The notes: generated by a model not told the origin, from the sequence alone. A DNA stretch of 64,000 bases from Neorhizobium lilium (GCF_004053875.1 NZ_SBIP01000001.1:372001-436000), one strand, 5' to 3'. Positions 34,529 to 45,242 are shown, counted from the stretch's first letter. Made by a program: numbers and translations.

Positions 34529-35644
34529 GTGAGTGTGCCGCATATGGCGGAATCGAATGCGGTGGAAATCCGCGACGTCGTAAAAGTGTTCGGGTTCGGT
34601 GAATTTGCCTTCTCCGCCGTGGACCACGCATCCATCTCCATCCGGAAGAACGAGTTCTTCACCCTTCTGGGGCCGTCCGGATGCGGCAAGACCACGCTCC
34701 TGCGGCTGATCGCCGGCTTCGAGTTTCCGACCTCCGGCGAAATCATCCTCAACGGTGAAGACATAGCCGCCATGCCGCCGTTCAAGCGGCCCATCAACAC
34801 GGTGTTCCAGAGCTACGCCCTCTTCCCGCACATGACCGTGGCAGACAATATCGGCTTTGGCCTGACCATGCTCGGCCGGCCGAAGCAGGAGGTGCGGGAC
34901 CGCGTTGCGGCCATGCTGAAGCTGGTTCGTATGGAAAAGCTCGCCGACCGCAGGACGAGCCAGATTTCCGGCGGACAGCAGCAGCGCGTCGCGCTCGCCC
35001 GGGCGTTGGCGCCGCAGCCGAAAGTGCTCCTGCTGGACGAGCCGCTGTCAGCGCTCGACTACAAGCTGCGCAAGGACATGCAGATCGAGCTCAAGCGCCT
35101 GCAGGCCGAGACGGGCATAACCTTCATCTTCGTGACGCATGACCAGGAGGAGGCGCTGACCATGTCAGATCGCATCGCGGTCATGTCGGCGGGCAAGATC
35201 CTGCAGGTAGACACGCCGCGCGCGATCTACGACGCGCCAACGGATCGGTTCGTGGCGGATTTCATCGGCGAGACCAATTTCCTGCGCGGCCGGATCGGCA
35301 GCGTGTCCGGCGGGATCGCGCAAGTCGAGACGCCAATGGCCGGCCGGATTTCGGCAACTCTGCCGCCGGATTTTGTGCCAGACGGCGAGGTGACCGTCGT
35401 TCTGCGGCCGGAACATGCCTGCCTCTGGCTTCCTAACGATTCCGCGCCATGCCAGACCACCGGCACGCTGGAGAACATCGTCTATTTCGGCACCGACACG
35501 CATTACCACGTCCGCCTTCAGGACGGCGAAACGCAGTTCATGCTGCGGGAACAGAACAAGCCTTTGCAACGACAGCGTTTTTCTGTCGGGGACCAGGTCG
35601 GCATCATGTTCGAAGAGAACGCCGCCCGGGTCCTGAGGAACTGA
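34529..35644 (+). CDS. potA: ABC transporter ATPase, spermidine/putrescine (PotA) type
   Basis: A 371-residue importer ATPase. It has Walker [18 protein letters not shown]-loop [10 protein letters not shown], signature [16 protein letters not shown], Walker [13 protein letters not shown] and the H-loop in [16 protein letters not shown]-terminal TOBE domain (about 285-365) is typical of CUT1/Pot-type importers. The start is a GTG at 34529 or the ATG at 34544 (MAESNAVEI); neither has a strong Shine-Dalgarno. It is the first gene of a four-gene transporter operon, with the permease gene 1 bp downstream. Polyamine specificity is inferred from the binding protein and the deacetylase gene. Confidence 0.9.
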   Translation: MSVPHMAESNAVEIRDVVKVFGFGEFAFSAVDHASISIRKNEFFTLLGPSGCGKTTLLRLIAGFEFPTSGEIILNGEDIAAMPPFKRPINTVFQSYALFPHMTVADNIGFGLTMLGRPKQEVRDRVAAMLKLVRMEKLADRRTSQISGGQQQRVALARALAPQPKVLLLDEPLSALDYKLRKDMQIELKRLQAETGITFIFVTHDQEEALTMSDRIAVMSAGKILQVDTPRAIYDAPTDRFVADFIGETNFLRGRIGSVSGGIAQVETPMAGRISATLPPDFVPDGEVTVVLRPEHACLWLPNDSAPCQTTGTLENIVYFGTDTHYHVRLQDGETQFMLREQNKPLQRQRFSVGDQVGIMFEENAARVLRN

Positions 35645-35645
35645 C

Positions 35646-36563
35646 ATGACGCAGCCGGGTGCGAACGAAGCCGAACGAAGCCGCGACATCCGCAAACGGT
35701 GGCTGCTTTCGCTTCCGGCGCTGCTGATCGTGCTCGCCGCAGCAACCGGGCCGCTGCTGATCGTGGTGCTCTATTCCTTCCTGAGCCCCGGCCCTTATGG
35801 CGACGTGCAATGGCAGCCGTCGATGGACGGCTGGATCGGCGTCTTCCTGGAACGGGATATGTTCACCGAGACGCTATCGATCGCGGACGCGCATGTCTCG
35901 ATCCTCATACGTTCGGTGATGTTGTCCCTCGTGACCACGGTGGTAACTCTGCTATTCGGCTTTCCGACCGCCTATTTCATTGCGACACGGCCGGAGCGAA
36001 CGCGGGAACTGTGGCTGCTGCTGATCACCATCCCCTTCTGGACCAACCTTCTGATCCGTACCTTTGCCGTGCTGCAGATCATCCGCAATGACGGGCTGAT
36101 CAACGGCGTGCTGATGAAGCTGGGCTTGATCACCCGACCCATTCAGATGCTGTTCACGGACGGCGCCATCCTGACCGGCATGGTCTATGTCTATCTGCCG
36201 CTGATGGTGCTGCCCGTTTACGCAAACCTTGAAAAACTCGATTTCCGACTGGTGGAAGCAGCCTATGATCTTTACGCGACGCCCTTCAGGGTCCTGACGA
36301 GGATTATCATTCCGCTTGCCAAGCCGGGCCTGATTGCCGGTTCCATACTTGTCTTCATCCCCGCACTCGGCGCCTATGTTACGCCGAGCATCCTCGGCGG
36401 CGGCAAGAACCTCATGCTCGGCAATCTGATCGAGCTGCAGTTCGGCCAGGGTCGCAACTGGCCGCTCGGCTCGGCGCTCTCCATCACCCTGATGCTGATC
36501 GTCACGGCAGCCCTGCTGTTTTATGTCCGCAATGTCGGTTCGCAAGGGAGCCGGCATGGCTAG
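35646..36563 (+). CDS. potB: ABC transporter permease, PotB type
   Basis: A 305-residue inner-membrane permease with six TM helices and a longer first periplasmic loop, as in PotB. The cytoplasmic EAA loop that contacts the ATPase is EAAYDLYATPFRVLTRIIIP followed by LAKPGL. The N-terminus is charged (ERSRDIRKRW). It overlaps the next permease gene by 8 bp. With the neighbouring genes it forms the complete PotABCD-type importer. Confidence 0.9.
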   Translation: MTQPGANEAERSRDIRKRWLLSLPALLIVLAAATGPLLIVVLYSFLSPGPYGDVQWQPSMDGWIGVFLERDMFTETLSIADAHVSILIRSVMLSLVTTVVTLLFGFPTAYFIATRPERTRELWLLLITIPFWTNLLIRTFAVLQIIRNDGLINGVLMKLGLITRPIQMLFTDGAILTGMVYVYLPLMVLPVYANLEKLDFRLVEAAYDLYATPFRVLTRIIIPLAKPGLIAGSILVFIPALGAYVTPSILGGGKNLMLGNLIELQFGQGRNWPLGSALSITLMLIVTAALLFYVRNVGSQGSRHG

Positions 36564-37356
36564 AAGATTTTCCGTCCAGCGGCAGCGCGGCTTCACCACG
36601 ATCGCAATCACCTGCTTCTTCGCGCTCTACCTGCCGATCGTCGTCCTCGTCTTCTATGCCTTCAACTCGGCGGACTCGCTGTCGTCCTTCCAGGGCGTCT
36701 CCCTTCGCTGGTTCGCCCGGGCGTTCGAAAACCAACAGGTCGTCGATGCCTCGCTTCGTTCGCTGCAGATCGCCGCGGTCGCTGCCACTGTCGCGACGGT
36801 CGCCGCCACTATGGCGGCACTTGCGACGACCCGCACCGAACCCTATCGCGGCCTGACGCTGAAATACGCCTTCATCAACCAGCCACTCATGGTGCCGGAA
36901 ATTGTCACGGCCGTGGCGCTGCTGATCTTCTTTGCGCGCATCAAGATCTGGACCGGCTATACCGGGCTTGGCTACCTGATCGCCGCCCACACGGCATTCT
37001 GTGTTCCCTTCGCCTATCTGCCGATCCGGGCCCGGCTCGAAAACATGGACAGTACGCTGGAGAAGGCCGCGGCAGACCTTTACGCGACGCCGTGGAAGGC
37101 CTTTCGCTACGTCACATTACCCTTGTTGTGGCCCGGCATCCTTGCCGGCTTCATGCTCGCCTTCGTGATTTCGCTGGACGATGTCGTCATCACCGAATTC
37201 GTAAAATCGGCGGGGCAGGATACACTGCCGACCTATATGCTCGGCCAGATCCGCCGCACCATAACACCTGAAATGAATGCAATCTCGGCGCTGTTTCTTC
37301 TCATGTCGATCTGCGTCGTCATCGTCTTCTTCGTCGTGAACCGAAAACGTGTCTAA
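36556..37356 (+). CDS. potC: ABC transporter permease, PotC type
   Basis: A 266-residue permease with six TM helices. The EAA loop is EKAAADLYATPWKAFRYVTL, then PLLWPGI. The start at 36556 (MARRFSVQRQ) is preceded by AAGGGAG and overlaps potB by 8 bp; a longer frame upstream is less likely. The PotC-type N-terminus (FALYLPIVVLVFYAFNSAD) and the segment DDVVITEFVKSAGQDTLPT are typical of polyamine permeases. Confidence 0.9.
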   Translation: MARRFSVQRQRGFTTIAITCFFALYLPIVVLVFYAFNSADSLSSFQGVSLRWFARAFENQQVVDASLRSLQIAAVAATVATVAATMAALATTRTEPYRGLTLKYAFINQPLMVPEIVTAVALLIFFARIKIWTGYTGLGYLIAAHTAFCVPFAYLPIRARLENMDSTLEKAAADLYATPWKAFRYVTLPLLWPGILAGFMLAFVISLDDVVITEFVKSAGQDTLPTYMLGQIRRTITPEMNAISALFLLMSICVVIVFFVVNRKRV

Positions 37357-37378
37357 CAAGAAGGAAGGGAACAGCACC

Positions 37379-38413
37379 ATGAAACGCATTCTCGCAAGTC
37401 TGGCCATGACGGTCGCAGTCTTCGCGCAATCCGGCCTGGCGCAGGCGGAAGGCCAGCTCAATATCTACAATTGGGGCAATTACACCAGCCCCGACATGAT
37501 CAAGAAATTCGAGGACGCCTACAAGGTCAAGGTGACCATCACCGATTACGACTCCAACGATACGGCGCTCGCAAAGGTCCGCCAAGGCGGCTCCGGCTTC
37601 GACATGGTGGTGCCCTCGCAGAACTATATCCCGATCTGGATTTCCGAGGGCCTCCTGCTTGAGACCGACCCAGGCAAGATGGAAAACTTCAAGAACGTCG
37701 CGAAGGAATGGACAAACCCAGATTTCGACCCCGGCCGCAAATATACCGTGCCGTGGGCGATGGGCATTGTCGGCACCGTCGTTAACACGGACGTCTACAA
37801 GGGTGACATCAACACCTGGGGCATTATCTTCGACACCCCTGCCGAGCTGAAGGGCAAGGTCAACGTCGTGCCCGAGATGACTGACGTCATCGACGCGGCC
37901 GTGCTCTACAATGGCGGCAAGAAGTGCACCGGCGATCTGACCATCCTGAAGAAGGTGCGCGACACGCTGATCAAAGCCAAGCCGGACTGGGTGGCGATGG
38001 AATACGGAACCATCGAGAAGATGGGCTCAGGCGATTTCGCGGCTTCGAGCGACTGGAACGGTTCGGCCTTCCGCCAGCGTCTGAAAAACCCGGCCATAAA
38101 GTTTGGCTATCCCAAGGAAGGCTTCGTCAACTGGAGCGATAACCTAGCCGTACTGAAGGACGCCAAGAACGTCGAGAATGCCAAGCTCTTCCAGAACTTC
38201 ATGATGGACCCGCAGAATGCCGGCATGAACTCCGGTTTCCACCGCTATGCCAACGGCATTGCCGGCTCGGACAAATATATGCCGGCCGACATGAAGGGCG
38301 CGCCGGAAATCGATATCCCGGCCCAGTTCGCCTCTGTCGGCGTGCCCTCGATGACCTGCCCGCCGGACGTCCAGGCACTTTATACCAAGATCTGGACCGA
38401 GCTGCAGAAGTAG
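37379..38413 (+). CDS. potD: ABC transporter periplasmic binding protein, PotD/PotF type
   Basis: A 344-residue polyamine-type binding protein (PF13416-like). The signal peptide MKRILASLAMTVAVFAQSGL ends in AQA before EGQLNIYNWGNYTSPD; the 'LNIYNWGNYTSPD' start of the mature protein is the hallmark of PotD/PotF. Further conserved parts are DYDSNDTALAKVRQGGSGFD, VPWAMGIVGTVVNT and GFHRYANGIAGS. GAAGGGAA lies upstream of the chosen ATG; an upstream in-frame ATG inside potC is unlikely. Ligand is probably a polyamine or acetylpolyamine, from context. Confidence 0.9.
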   Translation: MKRILASLAMTVAVFAQSGLAQAEGQLNIYNWGNYTSPDMIKKFEDAYKVKVTITDYDSNDTALAKVRQGGSGFDMVVPSQNYIPIWISEGLLLETDPGKMENFKNVAKEWTNPDFDPGRKYTVPWAMGIVGTVVNTDVYKGDINTWGIIFDTPAELKGKVNVVPEMTDVIDAAVLYNGGKKCTGDLTILKKVRDTLIKAKPDWVAMEYGTIEKMGSGDFAASSDWNGSAFRQRLKNPAIKFGYPKEGFVNWSDNLAVLKDAKNVENAKLFQNFMMDPQNAGMNSGFHRYANGIAGSDKYMPADMKGAPEIDIPAQFASVGVPSMTCPPDVQALYTKIWTELQK

Positions 38414-38429
38414 GCTCCGCATCAACGCG

Positions 38430-38449
38430 TCCCGCCCCAACCGGCGGGA
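38430..38449 (+). terminator. Stem-loop after the binding-protein gene
   Basis: A perfect 7-bp stem (TCCCGCC and GGCGGGA, 6-nt loop) lies 16 bp after potD. No T-run follows. It may protect the upstream mRNA or partially terminate before the deacetylase gene. Confidence 0.4.
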
Positions 38450-38477
38450 TGCACCAATTTATGCCGACGGATCTCCT

Positions 38478-39509
38478 ATGAAAACCGTGTTCTCTCCCCG
38501 TCATCGCGGCCACGCCGACCAGCTGGAGCTGGTAGCGGGCGCCATCGTGCCCGGCTTCGAGCTTGTCTCGCGCGCCGAGTATGTCTCGGCCCAGGTGCAA
38601 GCAGTCGGCCTTGGCCCGATCATCCCGCCTGACGAGCACGACCTGGCGAGTGCGCACCGCGTCCATCGCAGCGACTATCTCAACTTCCTGCCGACGATCT
38701 GGAGCCGTTGGACGGCTGAAGGACGCAACGGAACGGCACTGCCTTTCACCTGGCCGACCCGAGGCCTGCGCGGCGATGTACTGCCGGAGTTCATCGACGG
38801 GCTACTGGGATACTATTCCTTCGACGCTGGCTGCGGCATCGTCGAAGGCTCCTGGGATGCGATCAAATCGTCCCATGATGTCGCCTTGACGGCGGCTGCC
38901 CTTGTCCATGCCGGCGAAAGGGCGGCGTTCGCCCTGTGCCGTCCGCCCGGTCATCATGCAGGCGCCGGCTTCATGGGCGGCTACTGTTATATCAACAACG
39001 CGGCCGTGGCAGCGCAATGGTTGCGCGACAATGGCGCAAAGCGGGTTTCGATCCTCGACGTTGATTACCACCATGGTAACGGGACGCAGGAGATCTTCTA
39101 TGCCCGCGGAGATGTGCAGGTCATCAACCTGCATGCCGATCCCATGCAGGAATATCCCTACTTTCTGGGGCATGCGGACGAACGCGGCTTGGGAGAGGGC
39201 GAAGGCTACAACCTCAATTATCCGATGCGCTTCGGCACGGACTGGGCGCGCTGGAGCCAATCGCTGGATGATGCCTGTGCACAGCTTGCGGACTACGCAC
39301 CCGATGTCGTCGTGATTTCGCTCGGCGTGGATACGTTCGAGAAGGACCCGATCAGCAAGTTCAAGCTGAAGACGGAGGACTTCCCAAAGATCGGCGAACG
39401 GATCGCTCGACTTGGTCTGCCGACGCTCTTCGTCATGGAAGGCGGGTATGCGGTCGCCGAAATCGGCACCAATGCCGTTGGGGTGCTGACCGGCTTCGAG
39501 GGTGCATAG
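38478..39509 (+). CDS. Acetylpolyamine amidohydrolase (histone deacetylase family)
   Basis: A 343-residue zinc deacetylase of the arginase/HDAC fold, close in length and motifs to bacterial acetylpolyamine amidohydrolases such as that of Mycoplana. The active-site His pair is in CRPPGHHAGAGFMGGYCYIN. Zn ligands are Asp and His in LDVDYHHGNGTQ and Asp in SLGVDTFEKDP. The transition-state Tyr is in MEGGYAV. It removes acetyl groups from acetylputrescine, acetylspermidine or acetylcadaverine in the cytoplasm. It follows a Pot-type importer and is followed without a gap by a serine hydrolase, so the operon probably imports and deacylates polyamine derivatives. Confidence 0.9.
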   Translation: MKTVFSPRHRGHADQLELVAGAIVPGFELVSRAEYVSAQVQAVGLGPIIPPDEHDLASAHRVHRSDYLNFLPTIWSRWTAEGRNGTALPFTWPTRGLRGDVLPEFIDGLLGYYSFDAGCGIVEGSWDAIKSSHDVALTAAALVHAGERAAFALCRPPGHHAGAGFMGGYCYINNAAVAAQWLRDNGAKRVSILDVDYHHGNGTQEIFYARGDVQVINLHADPMQEYPYFLGHADERGLGEGEGYNLNYPMRFGTDWARWSQSLDDACAQLADYAPDVVVISLGVDTFEKDPISKFKLKTEDFPKIGERIARLGLPTLFVMEGGYAVAEIGTNAVGVLTGFEGA

Positions 39510-40649
39510 ATGCCGTTCCAGCGTTCAGACGTCACGCTCGCAAACTGGCGGACGTCGCCCTATTCGCAATGGTCCTTCCAGAATGTGAACGAGATCGTTC
39601 CCTCCGCCGTGATCGCCGCAGACCGGCAGCGGGAGGAAGCCTCACTTGCCTTCAGCGCCCTGTCGGGACTGGAGGTTGCGGGTGCAAATGGGGACACGCT
39701 GCCGCTCGAGGCATTTCTCCGGGCGAGCGAAACGGACGAACTCGTGGTGATGCGGCAGGGCCGGATCGTCGCCGAATGGTGTGCTACTCACCGGAAGCCG
39801 GCACAGCCGCACATCATCTTTTCGGTATCCAAGTCGCTGATGGCCCTATTGGCAGGTGCTCTGGCAGGCAAGGGCCTGCTGTCCCATGACAGACCAATCC
39901 TGGATTATGTGCCGGAGGTCTCAGGGTCGGCCTATGCGGACGCTACCGTCCAACAGCTCTTCGACATGGAGATCAGCACGAATTTCATCGAGGATTATCT
40001 CGACAGCAGCGGCGGCTTCGATCGCTACCGACGCGCGACCGGCTGGAACCCGGACAGGGTGGACGACCCTGCACCCGACCTCAAGAGCTTTATCTGCACC
40101 ATAGGCAAGGGTGACGGCGAACACGGCGAGAAGCATGCCTATCGCTCACCGGATACCGATCTGGCGGGCATCGTGCTGGAGCGTGCAGGCAGTGACCGCT
40201 TCGCTGCCCTGATGAGCCAGCACCTTTGGAAGCCGCTTGGCGCGAAATCGGATGCCATGGTCACGGTGGATCGCATCGGCACGGCACGGGCCGCCGGCGG
40301 CATCTCGGCCACGGCGCGTGATCTTGCCCTTGTAGGGGAGCTGGTGCGCACCGGCGGGGGCGGCATCGTTCCGGATACGTTCATCGCCGATCTCTGGACT
40401 GGCGGCAACCGGAGTGCCTGGAAGAATGGCGACCAGACGGCACTGTTTCCCGACGGAAGCTACCGCAACTACTGGTACGAAACGGGCGGTGGCGAACTCG
40501 CCGCCATCGGCATCCACGGCCAGTGGATCTGGGTCGATCCGCGCCATGAAACCGTGATCGTGACGCTCTCGTCCCAGACGCTGCCCGTGGACGCATCTCT
40601 CGACCAGGCGATCATCCGGATGCTGAGGGCGGTCGCACTAGCCGGCTAA
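39510..40649 (+). CDS. Beta-lactamase-fold serine hydrolase
   Basis: A 379-residue serine hydrolase of the class C beta-lactamase/esterase family. The SxxK nucleophile motif is SVSK in IIFSVSKSLMALLAGAL (near residue 108); the second motif is YRSPDTDLAG (Tyr-x-Ser, near 210). The C-terminal region has YETGGGELAAIGIHGQWIWV in place of the usual KTG. Family members cleave esters, amides or D-amino-acid peptides. No signal peptide is visible. It begins at the base after the deacetylase stop codon, strongly implying co-translation and a role in the same pathway, perhaps on an acylated amine. The substrate is unknown. Confidence 0.82.
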   Translation: MPFQRSDVTLANWRTSPYSQWSFQNVNEIVPSAVIAADRQREEASLAFSALSGLEVAGANGDTLPLEAFLRASETDELVVMRQGRIVAEWCATHRKPAQPHIIFSVSKSLMALLAGALAGKGLLSHDRPILDYVPEVSGSAYADATVQQLFDMEISTNFIEDYLDSSGGFDRYRRATGWNPDRVDDPAPDLKSFICTIGKGDGEHGEKHAYRSPDTDLAGIVLERAGSDRFAALMSQHLWKPLGAKSDAMVTVDRIGTARAAGGISATARDLALVGELVRTGGGGIVPDTFIADLWTGGNRSAWKNGDQTALFPDGSYRNYWYETGGGELAAIGIHGQWIWVDPRHETVIVTLSSQTLPVDASLDQAIIRMLRAVALAG

Positions 40650-40674
40650 TGATTAGCGGTCGGGCCGGCGCCCG

Positions 40675-41076
40675 TCAGCTTTGTTCGAACTCTACCAGTG
40701 TACCTTGAAAATCCTTGGGGTGGGCAAACACGACGGGCTTGCTATGGGCACCTATGGCCGGTGTTCCGTTTCCCAACAGCCGCGCGCCGAGGTCGGTAAT
40801 AGTTTTCGAAGCCGTTTCGAGATTTTCAACCTCAAAACAGAGATGATGGATGCCACCGGCCGGGTTCTTTTCCAGGAACTTCCCGATTGGCGAATTCTCG
40901 CCCAAGGGATGAAGAAGTTCGATCTTGGTATTTTCGAGGGTCACAAAGACGACTGTGACACCATGCTCCGGCAAGTCCTGCGGCGCTGATGTTTTAGCGC
41001 CAAGCGCCTCATACTGGGCTGCAGCCTTCTTGAGGTCGGGAACTGCAATGGCAACGTGGTTGAGCCGGGTGATCAT
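40675..41076 (-). CDS. mce: Methylmalonyl-CoA epimerase
   Basis: A 133-residue vicinal-oxygen-chelate protein that interconverts (2S)- and (2R)-methylmalonyl-CoA. Metal-site and catalytic features are LNHVAIAVPDL (His), FVTLENTKIELLHPLGE (catalytic Glu), GIHHLCFEVENL (His, Glu) and the terminal TLVEFEQ (Glu). It is 4 bp downstream of the mutase gene, as expected for one operon converting propionyl-CoA to succinyl-CoA. Length is normal and no feature is odd. Confidence 0.93.
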   Translation of the reverse strand: MITRLNHVAIAVPDLKKAAAQYEALGAKTSAPQDLPEHGVTVVFVTLENTKIELLHPLGENSPIGKFLEKNPAGGIHHLCFEVENLETASKTITDLGARLLGNGTPAIGAHSKPVVFAHPKDFQGTLVEFEQS

Positions 41077-41080
41077 GATG

Positions 41081-43216
41081 TCAGACGTTTCTGCGTTTGC
41101 CTTCGAGGATGTCCACGATGTGATTGGCAGCCTCGATCACATTGGTGCCGGGCCCGAATACGGCGGCAACGCCGTTTTGTTTGAGGAAGTCGTAATCCTG
41201 ACGCGGTATGACGCCGCCACATATTACGACGATGTCACGGCCCGCGGCTTGCCTGAGCTGGGCCACAAGCTGGGGCAGCAAGGTCTTGTGGCCGGCCGCC
41301 AATGAGGAAACGCCGACGATATCGACATCCTCTCGAACGGCCATGGCGGCTGCCTCTCCAGGCGTCTGGAACAGCGGCCCCGCGACGACATCGAAGCCGA
41401 GGTCCCCGAACGCCGACGCGATCACCTTCGCACCGCGGTCGTGGCCGTCCTGGCCAAGCTTGGCCACCAGGATCCTAGGCTTGCGGCCAAGCCCACCTGC
41501 AGCTTTCGCCAAACGCTCCGTCAGAACAAGGAATTCAGGCTCGCCGCGATAGGCATCGGCATAGATGTCCGCGACGACACTGGATGTCGCTTCGTGACTG
41601 CCAAAAGCCTGTCGCATGGCGTCGGAGATTTCCCCTAACGTTGCGCGGGCGCGGGCAGCTTCGATAGCCACCGCCAGGAGATTGCCCTCGCCTGTTTCGG
41701 CAGCCTCCTCCAGAACGGCGAGCGCCGCCGCCACCCGTTTGGGATCGCGTTGGCGCCGAACTTCCGCAAGCCGTTTGATCTGCGCAATCCTGACAGCCGA
41801 ATTGTCTATGTCCAGAATGTCGAGCGGGTCTTCGTTTTCAAGCCGGTAGCGGTTGACGCCGACGATCACCGCCTCGCCTTTGTCGATAGCGGCCTGCCGG
41901 CGCGTGGCCGCTTCTTCGATCAGCCGCTTCGGCAGCCCGTCGGCAACAGCCTTGGTCATCCCACCCATGGCCTCGACCTCTTCCATCAACGCCCAGGCTT
42001 TGTCGGCCAGATCTTTCGTCAAGCTCTCGACATAGTAGGATCCGGCCAGTGGATCCACGACACTGGTCACACCCGTCTCGTGCTGCAGGATCAGTTGTGT
42101 GTTGCGGGCGATGCGTGCCGAAAACTCGGTCGGCAGGGCGATGGCCTCGTCAAACGCGTTGGTGTGGAGCGACTGTGTGCCGCCCAGAACGGCGGACATG
42201 GCCTCGAATGCCGTGCGGACGATATTGTTGTAGGGATCCTGCTCGGCAAGTGACACACCCGATGTCTGGCAATGGGTGCGCAGCATCAGGGAGGACTGCT
42301 TCTTCGGATCGAATTCCGACATGATCCGCGACCAGAGCAGGCGGGCTGCCCGCAGCTTTGCTGCTTCCATGAAGAAATTCATGCCGATGGCGAAAAAGAA
42401 GGAGAGGCGACCGGCGAACTCGTCCACGGACAGCCCCTTGGCCAACGCCGCGCGGACATATTCGCGACCATCGGCTAGCGTGAAGGCCAGTTCCTGCACC
42501 AGCGTCGCGCCGGCTTCCTGCATATGGTAGCCGGAGATGGAGATCGAATTGAATTTCGGCATTTCCTTTGCCGTATATTCGATGATGTCGGCAACGATCC
42601 GCATCGAAGGTTCTGGCGGATAAATATAGGTGTTGCGGACCATGAACTCCTTGAGGATATCGTTCTGGATGGTCCCGGATAATGCGCTTTTTGGGACGCC
42701 CTGCTCTTCGCCCGCGACGATGAAGGAGGCAAGGATGGGGATGACTGCGCCGTTCATGGTCATCGACACGGACATTTCGCCGAGCGGAATGTTGTCGAAC
42801 AGGATCTTCATGTCCTCGACGGTGTCTATCGCCACTCCCGCCTTGCCGACATCGCCTTCGACGCGGGGATGATCGCTGTCATAACCGCGATGGGTGGCAA
42901 GATCGAAGGCCACAGAGAGCCCCTTCTGTCCGGCGGACAGATTGCGCCGGTAGAAAGCATTGGATTCCTCAGCCGTCGAAAAGCCCGCATATTGGCGGAT
43001 TGTCCAGGGCCGACCGGCATACATGGTCGCCCTCGGCCCGCGCACAAAAGGCGCAAAGCCCGGCAAGCCGTCGAGATGATCCATGCCATCCAGGTCGGCA
43101 GCGGTGTAAAGCGGCTTGACGTCGATGCCCTCGGGCGTCTGCCATGTCAGATTGTCCGGTGACGCGCGAAGCTCGCTTTCCGCGAGCTTCTGCCAGTCCG
43201 TGATGTCTTTGGCCAT
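41081..43216 (-). CDS. scpA: Methylmalonyl-CoA mutase
   Basis: A 711-residue single-polypeptide B12-dependent mutase converting (2R)-methylmalonyl-CoA to succinyl-CoA. The N-terminal TIM barrel holds the substrate site ([20 protein letters not shown] and [28 protein letters not shown]). The C-terminal cobalamin domain has [17 protein letters not shown] with the cobalt-ligand His, and [16 protein letters not shown]. The ATG at 43216 shares one base with the pccA stop (TGATG); an adjacent GTG is possible. No MeaB chaperone gene is adjacent. Confidence 0.95.
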   Translation of the reverse strand: MAKDITDWQKLAESELRASPDNLTWQTPEGIDVKPLYTAADLDGMDHLDGLPGFAPFVRGPRATMYAGRPWTIRQYAGFSTAEESNAFYRRNLSAGQKGLSVAFDLATHRGYDSDHPRVEGDVGKAGVAIDTVEDMKILFDNIPLGEMSVSMTMNGAVIPILASFIVAGEEQGVPKSALSGTIQNDILKEFMVRNTYIYPPEPSMRIVADIIEYTAKEMPKFNSISISGYHMQEAGATLVQELAFTLADGREYVRAALAKGLSVDEFAGRLSFFFAIGMNFFMEAAKLRAARLLWSRIMSEFDPKKQSSLMLRTHCQTSGVSLAEQDPYNNIVRTAFEAMSAVLGGTQSLHTNAFDEAIALPTEFSARIARNTQLILQHETGVTSVVDPLAGSYYVESLTKDLADKAWALMEEVEAMGGMTKAVADGLPKRLIEEAATRRQAAIDKGEAVIVGVNRYRLENEDPLDILDIDNSAVRIAQIKRLAEVRRQRDPKRVAAALAVLEEAAETGEGNLLAVAIEAARARATLGEISDAMRQAFGSHEATSSVVADIYADAYRGEPEFLVLTERLAKAAGGLGRKPRILVAKLGQDGHDRGAKVIASAFGDLGFDVVAGPLFQTPGEAAAMAVREDVDIVGVSSLAAGHKTLLPQLVAQLRQAAGRDIVVICGGVIPRQDYDFLKQNGVAAVFGPGTNVIEAANHIVDILEGKRRNV

Positions 43217-45222
43217 CACTCAAACTCCATGATGAGTTCGTTCACGGCAAGGCTTTGGCCAAGCGTAGCTGCAATCCGTTTGACCACTGTCTTTTTCTCG
43301 GCTTTCAGCACGTTCTCCATCTTCATCGCTTCGACGGTTGCAAGCGCCTGCCCGAATTCGATCTGGTCACCCTCCTTCACACGTATGGAGGTTATGACAC
43401 CCGGCATCGGGCAGAGAAGCATTTTCGACGTATCCGGAGGCAATTTCTTCGGCATAAGAGATGCAAGCTCAGCCACGCGGGGCTCCCGAACGTTGACTGC
43501 CAAGTCGATACCGCTCCAGCGCAGGCGAATTGCCGCACCCGACAGCTCGGTTTTTATGCCGATCTCATCTCCATTGACCATGAATACGGCATGAGTCATG
43601 CCGGGTTTCCAGTTACTTTCGACGGCAAATAACGCGCCGTCGTTGAACCCCACGACGATGCCGCCGCCTGTCTGCAGCTCGATCGACACCGGATAAGCCA
43701 TATCACCGAAACTGACGACCCAGTCGGAACCGATGACGCGGCGATGGTAGCCGATCGTGCCCGAGATCTCCCCTGCCCGCGCCTGGACCTTGTGGTTGAT
43801 GAAGCCAGCCACGGCAGCAAGCCGCTTCGCTGCCGCAGCATCGGGCGTCACACCATGGAAACCGTCCGGAAATTCTTCGGCTATGAAGGCGGTCGTCAGC
43901 CGTCCGTCCTGGAAGCGGGCATGGTCCATAACGGCAGACAGGAACGGCAGATTGTTGCCGACGCCCTCCACCTCGAAATCGTTGAGTGCACGCGCCATTG
44001 CCGCAATGGCCGATGCCCGGTCCTCGCCCCAGCTGCAAAGCTTGGCGATCATCGGATCGTAGTAGATCGAAATCTCGCCGCCTTCGTATACGCCAGTATC
44101 GTTGCGGATAATCGTTCCGTCCGTGAGTCCGCCCTCAGTGGGTGGGCGGTAACGTGACAGGCGCCCGGTGGACGGCAGAAAGTTCCGGTAGGGATCTTCG
44201 GCGTAAAGACGGCTTTCGATCGCCCAGCCATTGAGCTTCACGTCATCCTGACCGAAAGAGAGCTTTTCGCCGGCCGCCACCCGGATCATCTGTTCCACGA
44301 GATCGAGCCCCGTGACGAGTTCCGTGACCGGATGCTCCACCTGCAGACGCGTATTCATTTCAAGGAAATAGAAATTGCGGTTGCCATCGACGATAAATTC
44401 CACCGTGCCGGCGGAAAAGTAGCCGACTGCCTTTGCAAGCGCCACAGCCTGCTCACCCATCGCCTTGCGGGTGCCGGCATCGAGAAAGGGAGACGGCGCC
44501 TCCTCGATAACTTTCTGGTTTCGTCGTTGGATCGAGCATTCGCGTTCGCCGAGATAGACGATATTGCCATGCTGGTCGCCGAGCACCTGGATCTCGATAT
44601 GCCGAGGCTGCTCTACGAATTTTTCGATGAAGATGCGGTCGTCTCCGAAAGAATTCTTCGCCTCGCTTTTCGAGGCGCGAAAGCCGTCACGGGCTTCCTC
44701 GTCGTCCCAAGCGATGCGCATTCCTTTGCCGCCACCGCCGGCAGACGCCTTGATCATCACCGGGTAACCGATCGATGCCGATATCGTAGCCGCTTCATCG
44801 GCATCTTCGATCAGACCCATATGGCCCGGCACGGTGGAAACACCCGCCTCTGCAGCGAGTTTCTTCGAGGTGATCTTGTCACCCATCGCCTCGATCGCCC
44901 CGACCGGCGGTCCCAGGAAGACAACGCCTTCCCGTTCCAGTGCCTGGGCGAACACCGGATTTTCGGAGAGAAAACCATAGCCGGGATGGACGGCATCGGC
45001 TCCTGTGTTGCGGATTGCTTTGAGGATGGCATCGATGGAGAGATAGGATTGCGATGAAGGCGCCGGGCCGATGGCCACGGCTTCGTCTGCCATTTTCACA
45101 TGAAGTGCGTCGCGGTCTGCTTCCGAGTAAACAGCGACTGTGGCAATGCCCATCTTCCGGGCCGTTTTGATCACCCGGCAGGCAATCTCGCCACGATTGG
45201 CAATCAGGATTTTAGAAAACAT
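43216..45222 (-). CDS. pccA: Propionyl-CoA carboxylase alpha subunit
   Basis: A 668-residue acyl-CoA carboxylase alpha chain. The biotin carboxylase domain comes first ([36 protein letters not shown] for ATP grasp; [14 protein letters not shown]). A middle BT domain follows, then the C-terminal biotinyl domain with the biotinylated Lys in [10 protein letters not shown]. It carboxylates biotin with ATP and bicarbonate, working with the beta chain encoded upstream. Between the two genes lies a palindromic mosaic repeat, so they may form separate transcripts or one transcript with a structured spacer. It overlaps the mutase gene by one base. Confidence 0.95.
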   Translation of the reverse strand: MFSKILIANRGEIACRVIKTARKMGIATVAVYSEADRDALHVKMADEAVAIGPAPSSQSYLSIDAILKAIRNTGADAVHPGYGFLSENPVFAQALEREGVVFLGPPVGAIEAMGDKITSKKLAAEAGVSTVPGHMGLIEDADEAATISASIGYPVMIKASAGGGGKGMRIAWDDEEARDGFRASKSEAKNSFGDDRIFIEKFVEQPRHIEIQVLGDQHGNIVYLGERECSIQRRNQKVIEEAPSPFLDAGTRKAMGEQAVALAKAVGYFSAGTVEFIVDGNRNFYFLEMNTRLQVEHPVTELVTGLDLVEQMIRVAAGEKLSFGQDDVKLNGWAIESRLYAEDPYRNFLPSTGRLSRYRPPTEGGLTDGTIIRNDTGVYEGGEISIYYDPMIAKLCSWGEDRASAIAAMARALNDFEVEGVGNNLPFLSAVMDHARFQDGRLTTAFIAEEFPDGFHGVTPDAAAAKRLAAVAGFINHKVQARAGEISGTIGYHRRVIGSDWVVSFGDMAYPVSIELQTGGGIVVGFNDGALFAVESNWKPGMTHAVFMVNGDEIGIKTELSGAAIRLRWSGIDLAVNVREPRVAELASLMPKKLPPDTSKMLLCPMPGVITSIRVKEGDQIEFGQALATVEAMKMENVLKAEKKTVVKRIAATLGQSLAVNELIMEFE

Positions 45223-45242
45223 GCCCAGCCCTGTTCTTACAC

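Noticed and set aside
40661-40674. CGGGC/GCCCG stem between the convergent serine hydrolase and epimerase genes
   Set aside because: Only 5 bp, with no T-run on either strand. It could be a weak bidirectional terminator but is not distinguishable from chance in GC-rich DNA.
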